Assembly (NCBI GenBank): GCA_030038475.1
Contig: JASHOU010000044.1
Location: forward strand, 1-33,684
Origin: Terriglobales bacterium
GTDB taxonomy: Bacteria > Acidobacteriota > Terriglobia > Terriglobales > Acidobacteriaceae
Direction of reading: 5' to 3'
DNA: 33,684 bases
This document shows positions 23,094 through 31,322 of this stretch, piece after piece. The position numbers were made by a program, and so were the translations under genes. A model generated the notes under the pieces. It had not been told where the DNA came from. It worked only from the letters and a program-made list of their open reading frames with translations, and searched no databases. How positions within the stretch are numbered: the stretch's first letter is position 1; each line of letters begins with the position of its first letter.

Positions 23094-26000
23094 GCCGGTT
23101 TTCCCTTCTGCTTGCCCCCGAAAATGCTGGAAACACGTTCGACCACGACGAAGGTTACGGGAATAATGAAGATTGCGATCACGGAAGCGGTGAGCATTCC
23201 TCCGATTACCACCGTGCCCAACACCCGGCGTGACACAGCGCCCGCTCCCACCGCAGCCCACAAAGGCAACATGCCGAGGATGAAGGCGAAGGCTGTCATC
23301 AGGATGGGTCTGAGGCGCACGCGGGCAGCCGCAAGCGCGGCGTCGATCAACGGCATTCCACTGTCATAGTTCGCTTTAGCAAATTCGACGATCAAGATTG
23401 CATTCTTGGCCGCCATGCCAATCAGCATGACCAGTCCGATCTGCGCGTACACGTCGTTCTCCATGCGACGAGACCACAGAGCGGCAAAGGCGCCGAGCAT
23501 CGCGATCGGAACGCCCAGCAGCACGCTGAACGGAATCGACCAGCTCTCGTATTGCGCCGCCAGGATGAGGAAGACAAATAAGCCGGAAAGGCCGAAGACG
23601 AGCGCCGGAGGCACGCCTTGCGCTGCTTTCTGTTCCTGGAATGACATACCCATGAAGTCGAATCCCATGCCTTCGGGCATGGTTTGTGCAAATACCTCCT
23701 CGAGGGCGCGCGTGGCCTGGTTGGCGCTGTATCCTGGAGCGGCATTGCCGTTGATTTGCGCCGCACGATACTGGTTGTAGCGCATGGTGAACTCAGGTCC
23801 AGCCTGCGGTCCGCTTAGTAAGAGTGTGCTCAGCGGCACCTTCCCGCCGTTGGAGTTGGAGACGTAAAACTGGCCAAGGTCTTCCACTCGCGTACGATAT
23901 TGCCCTTCTGCCTGCACCCGGACCTGCCACTGCCGGCCGAACTGGTTGAAATAGTTGACCAACGCCCCGCCCATGAACACTTGCATGGTCTGATACACGT
24001 CTCTGAGTAGAACGCCTTCCTGCAAGACCTTGGCCCTATCCACATCCACGGAAACTTGCGGCACGGATGGAAGAAATGTAGTTGTCACGCCCGCCAGCTC
24101 GGGCCGTTTGTGAGCGGCTACCAAGAATGTCTGCACGTTTTGCGCAAGAAAGCTAAGATCTTTTCCGGCACGGTCTTCTAGAATGAAAGTGAACCCGCCG
24201 GAAGCGCCGATTCCCGGAATCGCCGGGGGTGGGAAGGAAAAGGCATATCCCTCCTGCACCGAGTAGAGCGCGCCATTGATGCGGCGGAGCAGCGCATCCG
24301 CCTGCTCTTCCGGAGCCTTCCGCTCCGACCACGGCTTCAACGTAATGAAGAAGAAAGCGCTGTAGGTATTCGAAACTCCGCTCAGCAAACTAAAGCCATT
24401 GACGGTGGTACAGCCGCTCACACCCGGGATCTGGGCAACAATTTCTTCCACCTTTCGAGTAGCAGCCTCCGTGCGCTGCAAAGAAGCGGCGTCAGGAAGT
24501 TGAATTCCACCAAAAAGGTATCCCTGATCCTCTTGTGGGAGAAACGAAGATGGAATCTTGCCGCCCATGAGCAGCGCAGCGGCCGCCACCAACGCGAGCA
24601 GTACCATGCTCAACACGGACTTGTGAATCAGCAGGGAGCTGCCATGGACGTAACCATCGGTTGCCCTTCCGAATACACGATTGAACAAAGCGAAAAACTT
24701 CCCCATCACTCCGCTGCTCTTCTTCTTCGGGCGCAACAGCAAGGCGGACAACGCAGGACTCAAGGTGAGTGCATTGAAGGCGGAGAACAACACCGAGATG
24801 GCGATGGTCACCGCAAATTGCTGGTAGAGGCGTCCGGTAATGCCGGGGATGAGCGCGGTCGGAATAAAGACGGCGGCGAGAATCAGAGCGGTGGCAATCA
24901 CCGGGCTGGACACTTCCTCCATCGCCTTCACGGTTGCGTCTTTCGGCGAAAGGCCTTGCTCGATGTGGTGCTCGACTGCTTCGACCACAACAATCGCGTC
25001 GTCGACCACGAGGCCGATCGCGAGCACCAGACCGAAAAGCGAAAGAGTGTTGATGGAAAAACCGAGGAGGGGAAATACGACGAAGGTACCGATGAGAGAT
25101 ACAGGAACGGCCATCAGCGGAATCAGAGTCGCCCGCCATCCCTGCAGAAAGATGTACACCACGAGAATCACGAGGACCAACGCCTCGAATAAAGTCTTAA
25201 CGATTTCGTGGATGCCTTCCGTGACTGCCAGTGTCGTGTCTAGCGAAATCTCGTAGTCCAGGTCTTCCGGAAAAGTTTGTTTCAGTCGCGTCATCAGCTT
25301 TTTTACGCTGTTGGCAGCCTGTAGGGCATTCGAGCCCGGCAGTTGATACACCGCGAGAACGGCAGCAGGCTTGCTGTTGTAGCGTGCGCTGACGTTGTAT
25401 GTCTGCGCGCCGAGTTCGAGACGGGCAACATCCTTCAGCCGCAGAACGGCTCCATTGGGGAGCGCCCGAATGATGATTTCGCCGAATTCTTTCGCGGAGG
25501 TCAGTCTCCCCTGAGCTCGTACCGCGTAGGTAAACTGCTGTCCTTTGGGAACCGGTTCCGCGCCGATCTGCCCGGCTGGATTGACGGCATTTTGTGTCTG
25601 GATGGCAGCGATAATCTGTGGCACGGTAACGCCGAGCTTAGCCAGCAGGTCCGGCCTTACCCAGCAGCGCATGGCGTACTGCCCCGCGCCAAACACGGTT
25701 ACGCTGGCGACGCCCGGCTGACGGGTAATCTGGTCCACGAGGTTGATGTAAGCGTAGTTCGCCAGAAAAATGTTGTCGTACGTGCCTTTTGGAGAGAATA
25801 GAGAAATCAGGATCAAGGGCGAAGCGGTCGACTTCTGCACCGTCACCCCGGCTTGGGTCACGTCCGCGGGGAGTTGCGAATTCGCCTGCTGCGTCCGCAT
25901 TTGCGCGAGAATCTGATCGGTGTTGGGATTACTCTTGATATCGAAGTCCACCGTTAGCGCCATCGAGCCGTTGTTGGCGTTCGTGGAATACATATATTCC

Positions 26001-26224
26001 ATGTTGTCCACGCCGCTCATCTGCTGCTCGATGGGAGTGGCGACGGATTGCTCAATCGTGAGTGCGTCGGCTCCGGGGTAAGTCGCATTCACCTTAATTT
26101 CGGGCGGGACGATGTTAGGAAACTGTGCGCTGGGCAGCGAAAGCATGGCCACGGTGCCGACGATGACCATGAGAATCGAGATCACCATGGCGACGATCGG
26201 GCGCTCGATGAAAAATTTGGACAT
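23090..26224 (-). CDS. RND multidrug efflux pump inner-membrane subunit (HAE1/AcrB family)
   Basis: This is a 1044-residue proton-driven exporter, normal length for AcrB/MexB proteins. Typical features are the N-terminal FFIERPIVAMVISILMVIVG and the proton-relay aspartate pair in GLVVDDAIVVVEAVEHH (near residue 408). MEEVSSPVIATALILAAVFIPTA comes next, and the conserved Lys in MAAKNAILIVEFAK marks the second relay. Two large periplasmic loops with the internal repeat of the family are present. It should form a trimer that takes drugs, bile-like molecules or solvents from the periplasm and hands them to the outer-membrane channel encoded next. ATG 26224 follows the adaptor stop by 3 bp, with GGAAAGAGTAGG just upstream. 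Confidence 0.96.
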   Translation of the reverse strand: MSKFFIERPIVAMVISILMVIVGTVAMLSLPSAQFPNIVPPEIKVNATYPGADALTIEQSVATPIEQQMSGVDNMEYMYSTNANNGSMALTVDFDIKSNPNTDQILAQMRTQQANSQLPADVTQAGVTVQKSTASPLILISLFSPKGTYDNIFLANYAYINLVDQITRQPGVASVTVFGAGQYAMRCWVRPDLLAKLGVTVPQIIAAIQTQNAVNPAGQIGAEPVPKGQQFTYAVRAQGRLTSAKEFGEIIIRALPNGAVLRLKDVARLELGAQTYNVSARYNSKPAAVLAVYQLPGSNALQAANSVKKLMTRLKQTFPEDLDYEISLDTTLAVTEGIHEIVKTLFEALVLVILVVYIFLQGWRATLIPLMAVPVSLIGTFVVFPLLGFSINTLSLFGLVLAIGLVVDDAIVVVEAVEHHIEQGLSPKDATVKAMEEVSSPVIATALILAAVFIPTALIPGITGRLYQQFAVTIAISVLFSAFNALTLSPALSALLLRPKKKSSGVMGKFFALFNRVFGRATDGYVHGSSLLIHKSVLSMVLLALVAAAALLMGGKIPSSFLPQEDQGYLFGGIQLPDAASLQRTEAATRKVEEIVAQIPGVSGCTTVNGFSLLSGVSNTYSAFFFITLKPWSERKAPEEQADALLRRINGALYSVQEGYAFSFPPPAIPGIGASGGFTFILEDRAGKDLSFLAQNVQTFLVAAHKRPELAGVTTTFLPSVPQVSVDVDRAKVLQEGVLLRDVYQTMQVFMGGALVNYFNQFGRQWQVRVQAEGQYRTRVEDLGQFYVSNSNGGKVPLSTLLLSGPQAGPEFTMRYNQYRAAQINGNAAPGYSANQATRALEEVFAQTMPEGMGFDFMGMSFQEQKAAQGVPPALVFGLSGLFVFLILAAQYESWSIPFSVLLGVPIAMLGAFAALWSRRMENDVYAQIGLVMLIGMAAKNAILIVEFAKANYDSGMPLIDAALAAARVRLRPILMTAFAFILGMLPLWAAVGAGAVSRRVLGTVVIGGMLTASVIAIFIIPVTFVVVERVSSIFGGKQKGKPA

Positions 26225-26227
26225 GGC

Positions 26228-27448
26228 CTACTCTTTCCCTGCCGGCGTCTGGTAGGAACTTGGTTGAACCACAGCACCCGGACGCACTTTCTGTATTCCT
26301 TGCACAATGACCTGTTCTCCAGCCTTGAGTCCGTCTTTAATCACCCATTCAGTTCCCACGCGTGGTCCAACCTTGACCGACCGGATCTCGGCCTTATTGC
26401 CGCTCCCTAGAACGGCGACCTGGTAGGATCCCTGAGTTTCGTTGACTGCCGCTTGCGGAATCACGAGCGCGTTGTTGAGGATTTCCGTCTGCATGCGGAT
26501 CCGGCCGAATTGCCCCGGACGGAGGATACGCTCTGGATTTGGAAAGGCTGCGGCGATGCGAATCGTACCTGTGTGCAGGTCGACTTGCCGGTCTGCCAAA
26601 AACAGTTTTCCGGGGTGGTCGTATGTGGTGCCATCGGATAGGACCAGTTGCAGCGGCCGCAGTTCCCCTGGAGCCATTCGGACGCCCATTGCGGCCTGGC
26701 TGATGATCTTCGCAGCTCGAAGATATTCATTTTCGCCCAGTGCAAAGTAAACCTTGACTGGGTCGAGTTGGGAAACCGTTGTGAGTTGGGTGGTTGGGCC
26801 CACGAGGTCGCCGATCTGTCCATTTGCAATTCCCGCAATGCCATCGATCAGAGACCGAACCTTTGTATAACCCACATTGATCTGAGCCAGCTCTACCTGG
26901 GCCTGCTGGGCCCGCACCACTGCCTCTGCCGCACGTAACGTCTGGATATCGCTGTCCAATTGGCTCTGCGCAATCGCCCGTGCCGCGGCGAGCGGCCGAT
27001 CCCGATCCACGTTCTGACGTGCATCGGCTTCCTTGGCTTTCGCTTGCGCCAGTTGTCCTTGTGCTTGTTCGAGAGAGGCTCGCAGCGGCTGTGGGTCGAT
27101 CTCAAAAAGGACTTGTTCCTTCTTAACGAAAGTGCCCTCTTTGTAGGTTTGCTTGATCAAGTAGCCGGTAACCTGCGGCCGGATATCCGCGTTCACAAAG
27201 CCGTCAACGTTGGCCACCCATTCTTGCATGATCGGAACGTCCCTCTGCAGCACTGGAGTCACTTCGACTCGAGGAGGAGGAAGGCTCGGCGTGCTCGGGC
27301 GTTCGCCGCAACCCGTGGCCAGCAGCAATCCCGCGACCGCCAAGACCCGAAGAATCCTTCGGATGCCTTGGGATTTTCTCTTGATTCGCATTTCCCTCGA
27401 CCGCTCCTCGGAAATCGCGCGCCGAATGTTCCTGGCACAGTCAGACAT
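26228..27448 (-). CDS. RND efflux periplasmic adaptor (membrane fusion protein, AcrA family)
   Basis: The adaptor links the RND pump to the outer-membrane channel. It has 406 residues with an N-terminal signal and lipobox (LLLATGC, Cys near 47). The domains follow the AcrA order: RVEVTPVLQRDVPIMQEWVANVDGFVNADIRPQVTGYL (lipoyl half), an alpha hairpin (SLEQAQGQLAQAKAKEADARQ), YTKVRSLIDGIAG, a beta barrel with QLDPVKVYFALGENEYL, and the membrane-proximal VIVQGIQKVRPGA. The start at 27448 has a strong AGGAGGAG. An internal ATG at 27391 would give a shorter, more usual lipoprotein signal and remains possible. It is the first gene of the minus-strand adaptor-pump-channel operon. No regulator gene is adjacent; the nearest is the GntR gene about 1.4 kb upstream. 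Confidence 0.93.
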   Translation of the reverse strand: MSDCARNIRRAISEERSREMRIKRKSQGIRRILRVLAVAGLLLATGCGERPSTPSLPPPRVEVTPVLQRDVPIMQEWVANVDGFVNADIRPQVTGYLIKQTYKEGTFVKKEQVLFEIDPQPLRASLEQAQGQLAQAKAKEADARQNVDRDRPLAAARAIAQSQLDSDIQTLRAAEAVVRAQQAQVELAQINVGYTKVRSLIDGIAGIANGQIGDLVGPTTQLTTVSQLDPVKVYFALGENEYLRAAKIISQAAMGVRMAPGELRPLQLVLSDGTTYDHPGKLFLADRQVDLHTGTIRIAAAFPNPERILRPGQFGRIRMQTEILNNALVIPQAAVNETQGSYQVAVLGSGNKAEIRSVKVGPRVGTEWVIKDGLKAGEQVIVQGIQKVRPGAVVQPSSYQTPAGKE

Positions 27449-27589
27449 ACACTCCTCCTGGCAGAGCAGAACCAGCTTACAGTTGGTCGCGGACTCAAAA
27501 GTGCGAGAAATGGCACACCCCAGTTATTTCGGTCCGTGTTAAGAGACAACCAGCGTTATACTTCCGGGTGAAGGTGGCCCACCCGCCTG

Positions 27590-28483
27590 CTACGGCGTTG
27601 TTTGTAAGACGAGCGTCTTTTCCAGCCGAAAGTTCAAGACACTCTCCGCAGGCACCTGAACCTGTTTGCCCCGAGTGAACACCTGAGTTAGAAAGCCGCC
27701 GCCAGCACCAGCGAGAGCGCCGACGCCGGCTCCTTTGCCACCACCGAAAATCCCACCCATCAAGGCACCCAGGGCCGAACCGCCCCCTATGGTTTCCACG
27801 GTGCGCCGATTGGCGCCAACACCCCTCCGGTTTGTTTCCGCGACGTCGGAGGAGACCACCTGATATTGCTTCTTGCCGACGCTAACGGAATATAGATCGA
27901 GAACCAATTCCGGACTGTGCATGAAGCCGCCAGACGAAATTTTGCGGACGATCAGCTGCGCACTCGATCCGGCTGGAATGGCGACTCGGCCCGCGGTGTC
28001 CTGAATGTCCCCGGTAATCGACGCCGAGTAAGTTTGGCCGTCATAGGATTTGGTTGAATCGATCGTTTCGCCTGTCTGTATGGTCAGGTCAGTGCCAATG
28101 GGAATCACCAATGCGGCGCTTGAAACCGGCCAGGGCGCCGATCCCAGGCTATTGAAGACAATCGCGTCGATATCGCTGGTTGGGAACTGGTACTTGATGC
28201 CGAGCGCATCCTGAAATGTGACTGGATTCGACCCGGTGAAGTGGCCCGAGTAACTCCTTCCGCCGCGCAACGCGACCGTATCACTTGAGGCATTGAAAGC
28301 GAGAGATTGTACATCTTTCGCGGGGAACTGATACAGGATTCCCTGCCCATCGGTGAAGGCGACAGTCTCCAGGCCACATTCGCCCGAATAACTGCTCCCG
28401 TCTCGCAAAATGATCGTGTCCGCAGACGCAAGCGTTGCGAACGAGAAGCACACCGTAAAGAGCAAGCAGCAAAGTCCTTTCAT
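27590..28483 (-). CDS. Secreted protein with internal duplication and C-terminal glycine zipper
   Basis: The 297-residue protein has a cleavable signal peptide (KGLCCLLFTVCFSFATLASA). Residues about 20-110 are two copies of a roughly 44-residue unit: ADTIILRDGSSYSG...ILYQFPAKDVQSLAFN and SDTVALRGGRSYSG...IKYQFPTSDIDAIVFN. A middle beta-rich part carries IPAGSSAQLIVRKI. The C-terminal part has a glycine zipper, ALMGGIFGGGKGAGVGALAGAGGGFL, before RGKQVQVPAESVLNFRL. Such zippers occur in small envelope proteins and insert in or associate with membranes. ATG 28483 is chosen because GGAGA lies about 7 bp upstream and it gives a correct signal peptide; the open frame continues to 28597 without support. 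The function is unknown. Confidence 0.82.
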   Translation of the reverse strand: MKGLCCLLFTVCFSFATLASADTIILRDGSSYSGECGLETVAFTDGQGILYQFPAKDVQSLAFNASSDTVALRGGRSYSGHFTGSNPVTFQDALGIKYQFPTSDIDAIVFNSLGSAPWPVSSAALVIPIGTDLTIQTGETIDSTKSYDGQTYSASITGDIQDTAGRVAIPAGSSAQLIVRKISSGGFMHSPELVLDLYSVSVGKKQYQVVSSDVAETNRRGVGANRRTVETIGGGSALGALMGGIFGGGKGAGVGALAGAGGGFLTQVFTRGKQVQVPAESVLNFRLEKTLVLQTTP

Positions 28484-28856
28484 CTCATCTCTCCTTCGTG
28501 ATTGGCATTGCGTCAGACTTGGAAAACTCCCTTCCTCTGGACTGCGCCGCAGCTTTCGATTCGCGCAAGCGCAACCTTCTATTTGTCCTTTGCACAATGT
28601 CCCAAACCTAACCTAAGGGATCCTTCAAACGCGCTCGCAAATCTACTCGAAAGTCTTCCGCGAAGGAAAAACTACCTCAGCGCTACCTCGGTTGCACGCT
28701 CAGCGCTACCCCGGTTGTGTGGGCACAGCATGCTTTTCCAATGACGAGGGACAGTTAGAGCACCGCTGATCCCACCTTGCATTGTTCTTGCTCTGACGCG
28801 AATTCTTAGAAGCGCCACACTGCCTGGCTCTTCACCCCTGATTTTGTCAATGCCTG
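28484..28856. other. Gene-free stretch between the secreted protein and GntR genes
   Basis: No convincing reading frame or RNA gene is seen in this 373-bp stretch. It contains the 5' leader of the secreted-protein gene, a CTTCC-GC-GAAGG-like inverted word near 28655-28666, and one two-copy repeat (listed separately). No clear terminator with a T-run is visible for the GntR gene that ends at 28857. Confidence 0.5.
28676..28721. repeat. 23-bp direct repeat, two tandem copies
   Basis: Copy 1 at 28676-28698 and copy 2 at 28699-28721 both begin CTCAGCGCTACC and continue with CGGTTG. They agree at 19 of 23 positions. Their role is unknown. Confidence 0.6.
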
Positions 28857-29657
28857 TTACCTCCGAGCATCCGCCGCCCGGCCGTCGAAATTTGCATTCT
28901 GGACGGCGCTGCTGTTGACCATTGCCGCCAGAACGGCCTGTAATGATTTTTGGAGATGGATTTCGGTGAGGTGCCCAGCTCGTTCGCCATCGCCTTTCTC
29001 AAGGGCCTCGACGATATTCTTGTGATCGTCAGACATTGTGCGAATCTGAGCTGGCATCGATAAGCTCACATGGATAATGCGACGCGTCTCTTCCATTGCC
29101 TCAAGAATCGCTCGGAACAGCGAGTCGTTCCCTGAAGCCCGGGCAATTTCAAGATGGAATTTCTCGTTCGCCATGATCCACTCGACTTGACCCATCCGAT
29201 CGTCGATATCGAATGTCGTGATCTTATCGTCAAAAGACCTAAGCCGGACTGGATCCACGCGTCCCGCTGCCAGCCTAGCAGCTGCGGATTCGAGTATGAT
29301 TCGTAGTTCCAAAAGATCTTTCACAGATTTCATCGTAAGCGGAGCCACAATGTACCCTTGGCGCGCGCGAGGGGTAACGAGTCGCTCGCGCGACAGCGCC
29401 GCCAGCGCCCATCGTATGGGAGCTTTGCTTACGTCATAGCGATCTGCCAGCTGGCTTTCACTGCAAGACTCGCCGGGAGCGAAAACGCACGTGAGGATGT
29501 CATTTTTTATCCGTGCGTAAATCTGCTCCTTGAGAGGTACATCAACCTTTGGGGCGGCGCTCTGGGTACCGCTGGAGTTGTTTCGAATCCCACCGCTCCT
29601 GACTCTTACTCGCGCTTTTACTCTCTGCACTGGGCCTTCTTTCTTACCGCATCCCAT
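28857..29657 (-). CDS. GntR-family transcriptional regulator with FCD domain (FadR subfamily)
   Basis: The 266-residue protein has a basic, low-complexity N-terminal extension (about 38 residues) and a GntR winged helix at about residues 40-105: LKEQIYARIKNDIL, GESCSESQLADRYDVSKAPIRWALAALSRERLV. An all-helical FCD ligand domain covers about 110-240 (VKDLLELRIILESAAARLAAG, ANEKFHLEIARASGN, DDHKNIVEALEKGDGERA). FCD regulators bind small organic acids or similar ligands, often with a metal; the ligand here is unknown. It is divergent from the leader/DUF3300 genes. A TTGACA-17-CATTAT promoter and the first of three palindromes precede it, which suggests autoregulation. The start is ATG 29657, where the Shine-Dalgarno is weak. 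Confidence 0.9.
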   Translation of the reverse strand: MGCGKKEGPVQRVKARVRVRSGGIRNNSSGTQSAAPKVDVPLKEQIYARIKNDILTCVFAPGESCSESQLADRYDVSKAPIRWALAALSRERLVTPRARQGYIVAPLTMKSVKDLLELRIILESAAARLAAGRVDPVRLRSFDDKITTFDIDDRMGQVEWIMANEKFHLEIARASGNDSLFRAILEAMEETRRIIHVSLSMPAQIRTMSDDHKNIVEALEKGDGERAGHLTEIHLQKSLQAVLAAMVNSSAVQNANFDGRAADARR

Positions 29658-29701
29658 TGATCGATCAGTTGATAGACTGACTCTTCGACACTTCTTTTGT
29701 G

Positions 29702-29730
29702 ATAATGCCCTTTCATTCGTGACATGTCAA
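29702..29730 (-). promoter_or_regulatory. Putative sigma-70 promoter for the GntR gene
   Basis: Read on the minus strand, TTGACA (29725-29730) is followed after exactly 17 bp by CATTAT (29702-29707). The -35 box overlaps palindrome 1, so an operator there would block RNA polymerase. Confidence 0.6.
29720..29729. promoter_or_regulatory. Operator-like palindrome 1, TGACATGTCA
   Basis: A perfect 10-bp palindrome that overlaps the -35 of the GntR promoter. It is one of three identical copies in the 168-bp divergent region and the likely binding site of the adjacent GntR protein. Confidence 0.65.
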
Positions 29731-29761
29731 TAATAAAATGAAAAATAATATTTGACATTAG

Positions 29762-29771
29762 TGACATGTCA
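29762..29771. promoter_or_regulatory. Operator-like palindrome 2, TGACATGTCA
   Basis: This copy starts 42 bp after copy 1 (four helical turns). A TTGACA at 29752-29757 lies just upstream, with an AT-rich -10-like AAATTA at 29776-29781. The palindrome would then sit in the spacer of a rightward promoter for the leader/DUF3300 genes. Confidence 0.65.
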
Positions 29772-29793
29772 TGCCAAATTAACTATTGCATTT

Positions 29794-29805
29794 GTGACAT
29801 GTCAC
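29794..29805. promoter_or_regulatory. Operator-like palindrome 3, GTGACATGTCAC
   Basis: A perfect 12-bp palindrome that extends the same 10-bp core. Its core starts 33 bp (about three helical turns) after copy 2 and ends 20 bp before the GTG of the short leader frame, near the expected transcription start. Confidence 0.65.
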
Positions 29806-29824
29806 GCACAATTAGGAGGATGTT

Positions 29825-29905
29825 GTGAAAAAAATGGACGCGGCGCGGAGCCTAGCTGTTCTTGCTCTAGGCAGTCAGGATGTGTTTCATGCGACAGACA
29901 TATAA
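29825..29905 (+). CDS. Possible 26-residue leader peptide upstream of the DUF3300 gene
   Basis: A GTG start at 29825 follows a perfect AGGAGG (29815-29820) at 4 bp. The frame encodes 26 residues beginning VKKMDAARSLAVLALGS and stops at TAA 29903-29905. It overlaps the DUF3300 start (29889) by 17 bp in another frame. The Shine-Dalgarno is the best in this region, yet the only frame it serves is this short one. It may couple translation or act as a regulatory leader. Whether the peptide itself has a role is unknown; a chance frame is possible. Confidence 0.4.
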   Translation: MKKMDAARSLAVLALGSQDVFHATDI

Positions 29906-31178
29906 GTTCAGCGCGATTTTGTTGTTGATCACGCTGGTAGTTTTGCCGGACTTCGGTCCGCTTCTTTCGGCGCAGACAACGGTCCCGACACCGCAAGAAC
30001 TGGATCAGTTGCTGGCTCCGGTCGCTCTTTATCCAGATTCTCTGCTGTCTCAGATCACTACGGCCTCGACAAATCCGCAGGAAATCCTGGATGTGAATTC
30101 CTGGTTGCAGCAGCACCCTGGTCTGACGGGCACCGCGCTGACCGATGCGGCTCAGAGTCAGGGATTCGATCCTGCATTTATCGCCCTGGTGAATTTCCCT
30201 CAAGTGCTGGAGATGATGGCGGAGCACATCGACGATTACGCCGCCATCGGAGAGGCGTTCACGGCTGATCAGGGAGCTGTGACGGAGTCGATTCAGCGAT
30301 TGAGGGCTCAGGCCTATGCCGCTGGTGCGCTTCGCAGCAATGCGCAGCAGACGGTCGAGGTGCAGCAACCGGCAGGCCAGACTGTGTATGTAATTCAGCC
30401 GGCGAATCCGCAAGTCGTCTATGTGCCGCAATATGACCCCACCGCAGTTTACGTTCGGCCTGCCTCCAGCGGCGTCGTTGCGACATCGATGATCACTTTC
30501 GGAGTGGGGATCGGGATTGGCGCTCTGCTCGTTACGAACCACCCTTGGGGATGGGGCGGATGGGGATGGAACTGGGGAGCGCGACGCGCCTATTACAATC
30601 ACGGCTATTGGGGCGGTTGGGGGCCGAATCCTTATCGTCCGCCGCACAACTATTATCGCGGACGACCGATTGTGTGGGCCAACCGGCCAGGTTATCGCGG
30701 CAACTGGGGCTACCGTCCGCCTCACTATCGCCCGCCAAATCGTCCGGGGAACAACCATCCCGGAAATCGGCCCGGCGGACACCGCCCGGCACCGACACCA
30801 AGGCCCAACGCGGGCACACCAAACCGGCCGGTACGGCCAAGTCCGACGAAACCGGCACCGCCAAATCGCACTCCTGGACAACCGAGCCGACCCGAAAATC
30901 CGGATCGGCAAAGACCGAACCGGCCTACCACGCCTGACCGAACGAGGCCAGCGCCACCGAACGGAACGCCAAGACAGCCGAGCCGCCCTGCAAACCCGGA
31001 CCGCCAGAGACCAGGCCGACCCGAAACACCGGACCAAACGAAACCGGGACAGCCGAACCTAACTCCCGGGCAGCCGAGACCTGGGAATCCGGATCGGCAA
31101 AGGCCGAGTCGACCCGCTCAGGCCAAACCAGCACGACCGGATCGATCTCGCGCAGGCAATTCGCGGCCGCGATCTTAA
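29889..31178 (+). CDS. DUF3300 domain protein with Pro/Arg/Asn-rich tail
   Basis: The secreted or envelope protein has 429 residues from ATG 29889. A signal peptide (YKFSAILLLITLVVLPDFGPLLSAQ) leads into the DUF3300 domain at about residues 32-190: LDQLLAPVALYPDSLLSQITTAS, VNSWLQQHPGLTG, ALVNFPQVLEMMAEHIDDYAAIG and VYVIQPANPQVVYVPQYDPTAVYV. A Gly/Trp/Tyr-rich linker follows, and the last 180 residues are low complexity, rich in Pro, Arg and Asn with recurrent NPDRQRPxRP units. The domain's function is unknown. ATG 29889 is preferred over 29880 because AGGA sits 9 bp before it. The palindromes upstream suggest control by the divergent GntR protein. Confidence 0.88.
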   Translation: MRQTYKFSAILLLITLVVLPDFGPLLSAQTTVPTPQELDQLLAPVALYPDSLLSQITTASTNPQEILDVNSWLQQHPGLTGTALTDAAQSQGFDPAFIALVNFPQVLEMMAEHIDDYAAIGEAFTADQGAVTESIQRLRAQAYAAGALRSNAQQTVEVQQPAGQTVYVIQPANPQVVYVPQYDPTAVYVRPASSGVVATSMITFGVGIGIGALLVTNHPWGWGGWGWNWGARRAYYNHGYWGGWGPNPYRPPHNYYRGRPIVWANRPGYRGNWGYRPPHYRPPNRPGNNHPGNRPGGHRPAPTPRPNAGTPNRPVRPSPTKPAPPNRTPGQPSRPENPDRQRPNRPTTPDRTRPAPPNGTPRQPSRPANPDRQRPGRPETPDQTKPGQPNLTPGQPRPGNPDRQRPSRPAQAKPARPDRSRAGNSRPRS

Positions 31179-31322
31179 CCGGAGGATCGCTCGGAGTCGC
31201 AACTTTCGTTCCGAGTGGCAACTCGTTAGAAAGCAGTGCGCTTGCAAAGAATTCGAAGATCCCGACTGCCGGGAAACTCATGAAGGTTCGTGACCACGAT
31301 TCGACGGTCGAGGAAGAGCTCC

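Noticed and set aside
29802-31037. 411-residue minus-strand open frame across the DUF3300 gene
   Set aside because: Arg/Ser-rich translation with no domain pattern, a mirror of the Pro/Arg/Asn-rich tail coded on the other strand.
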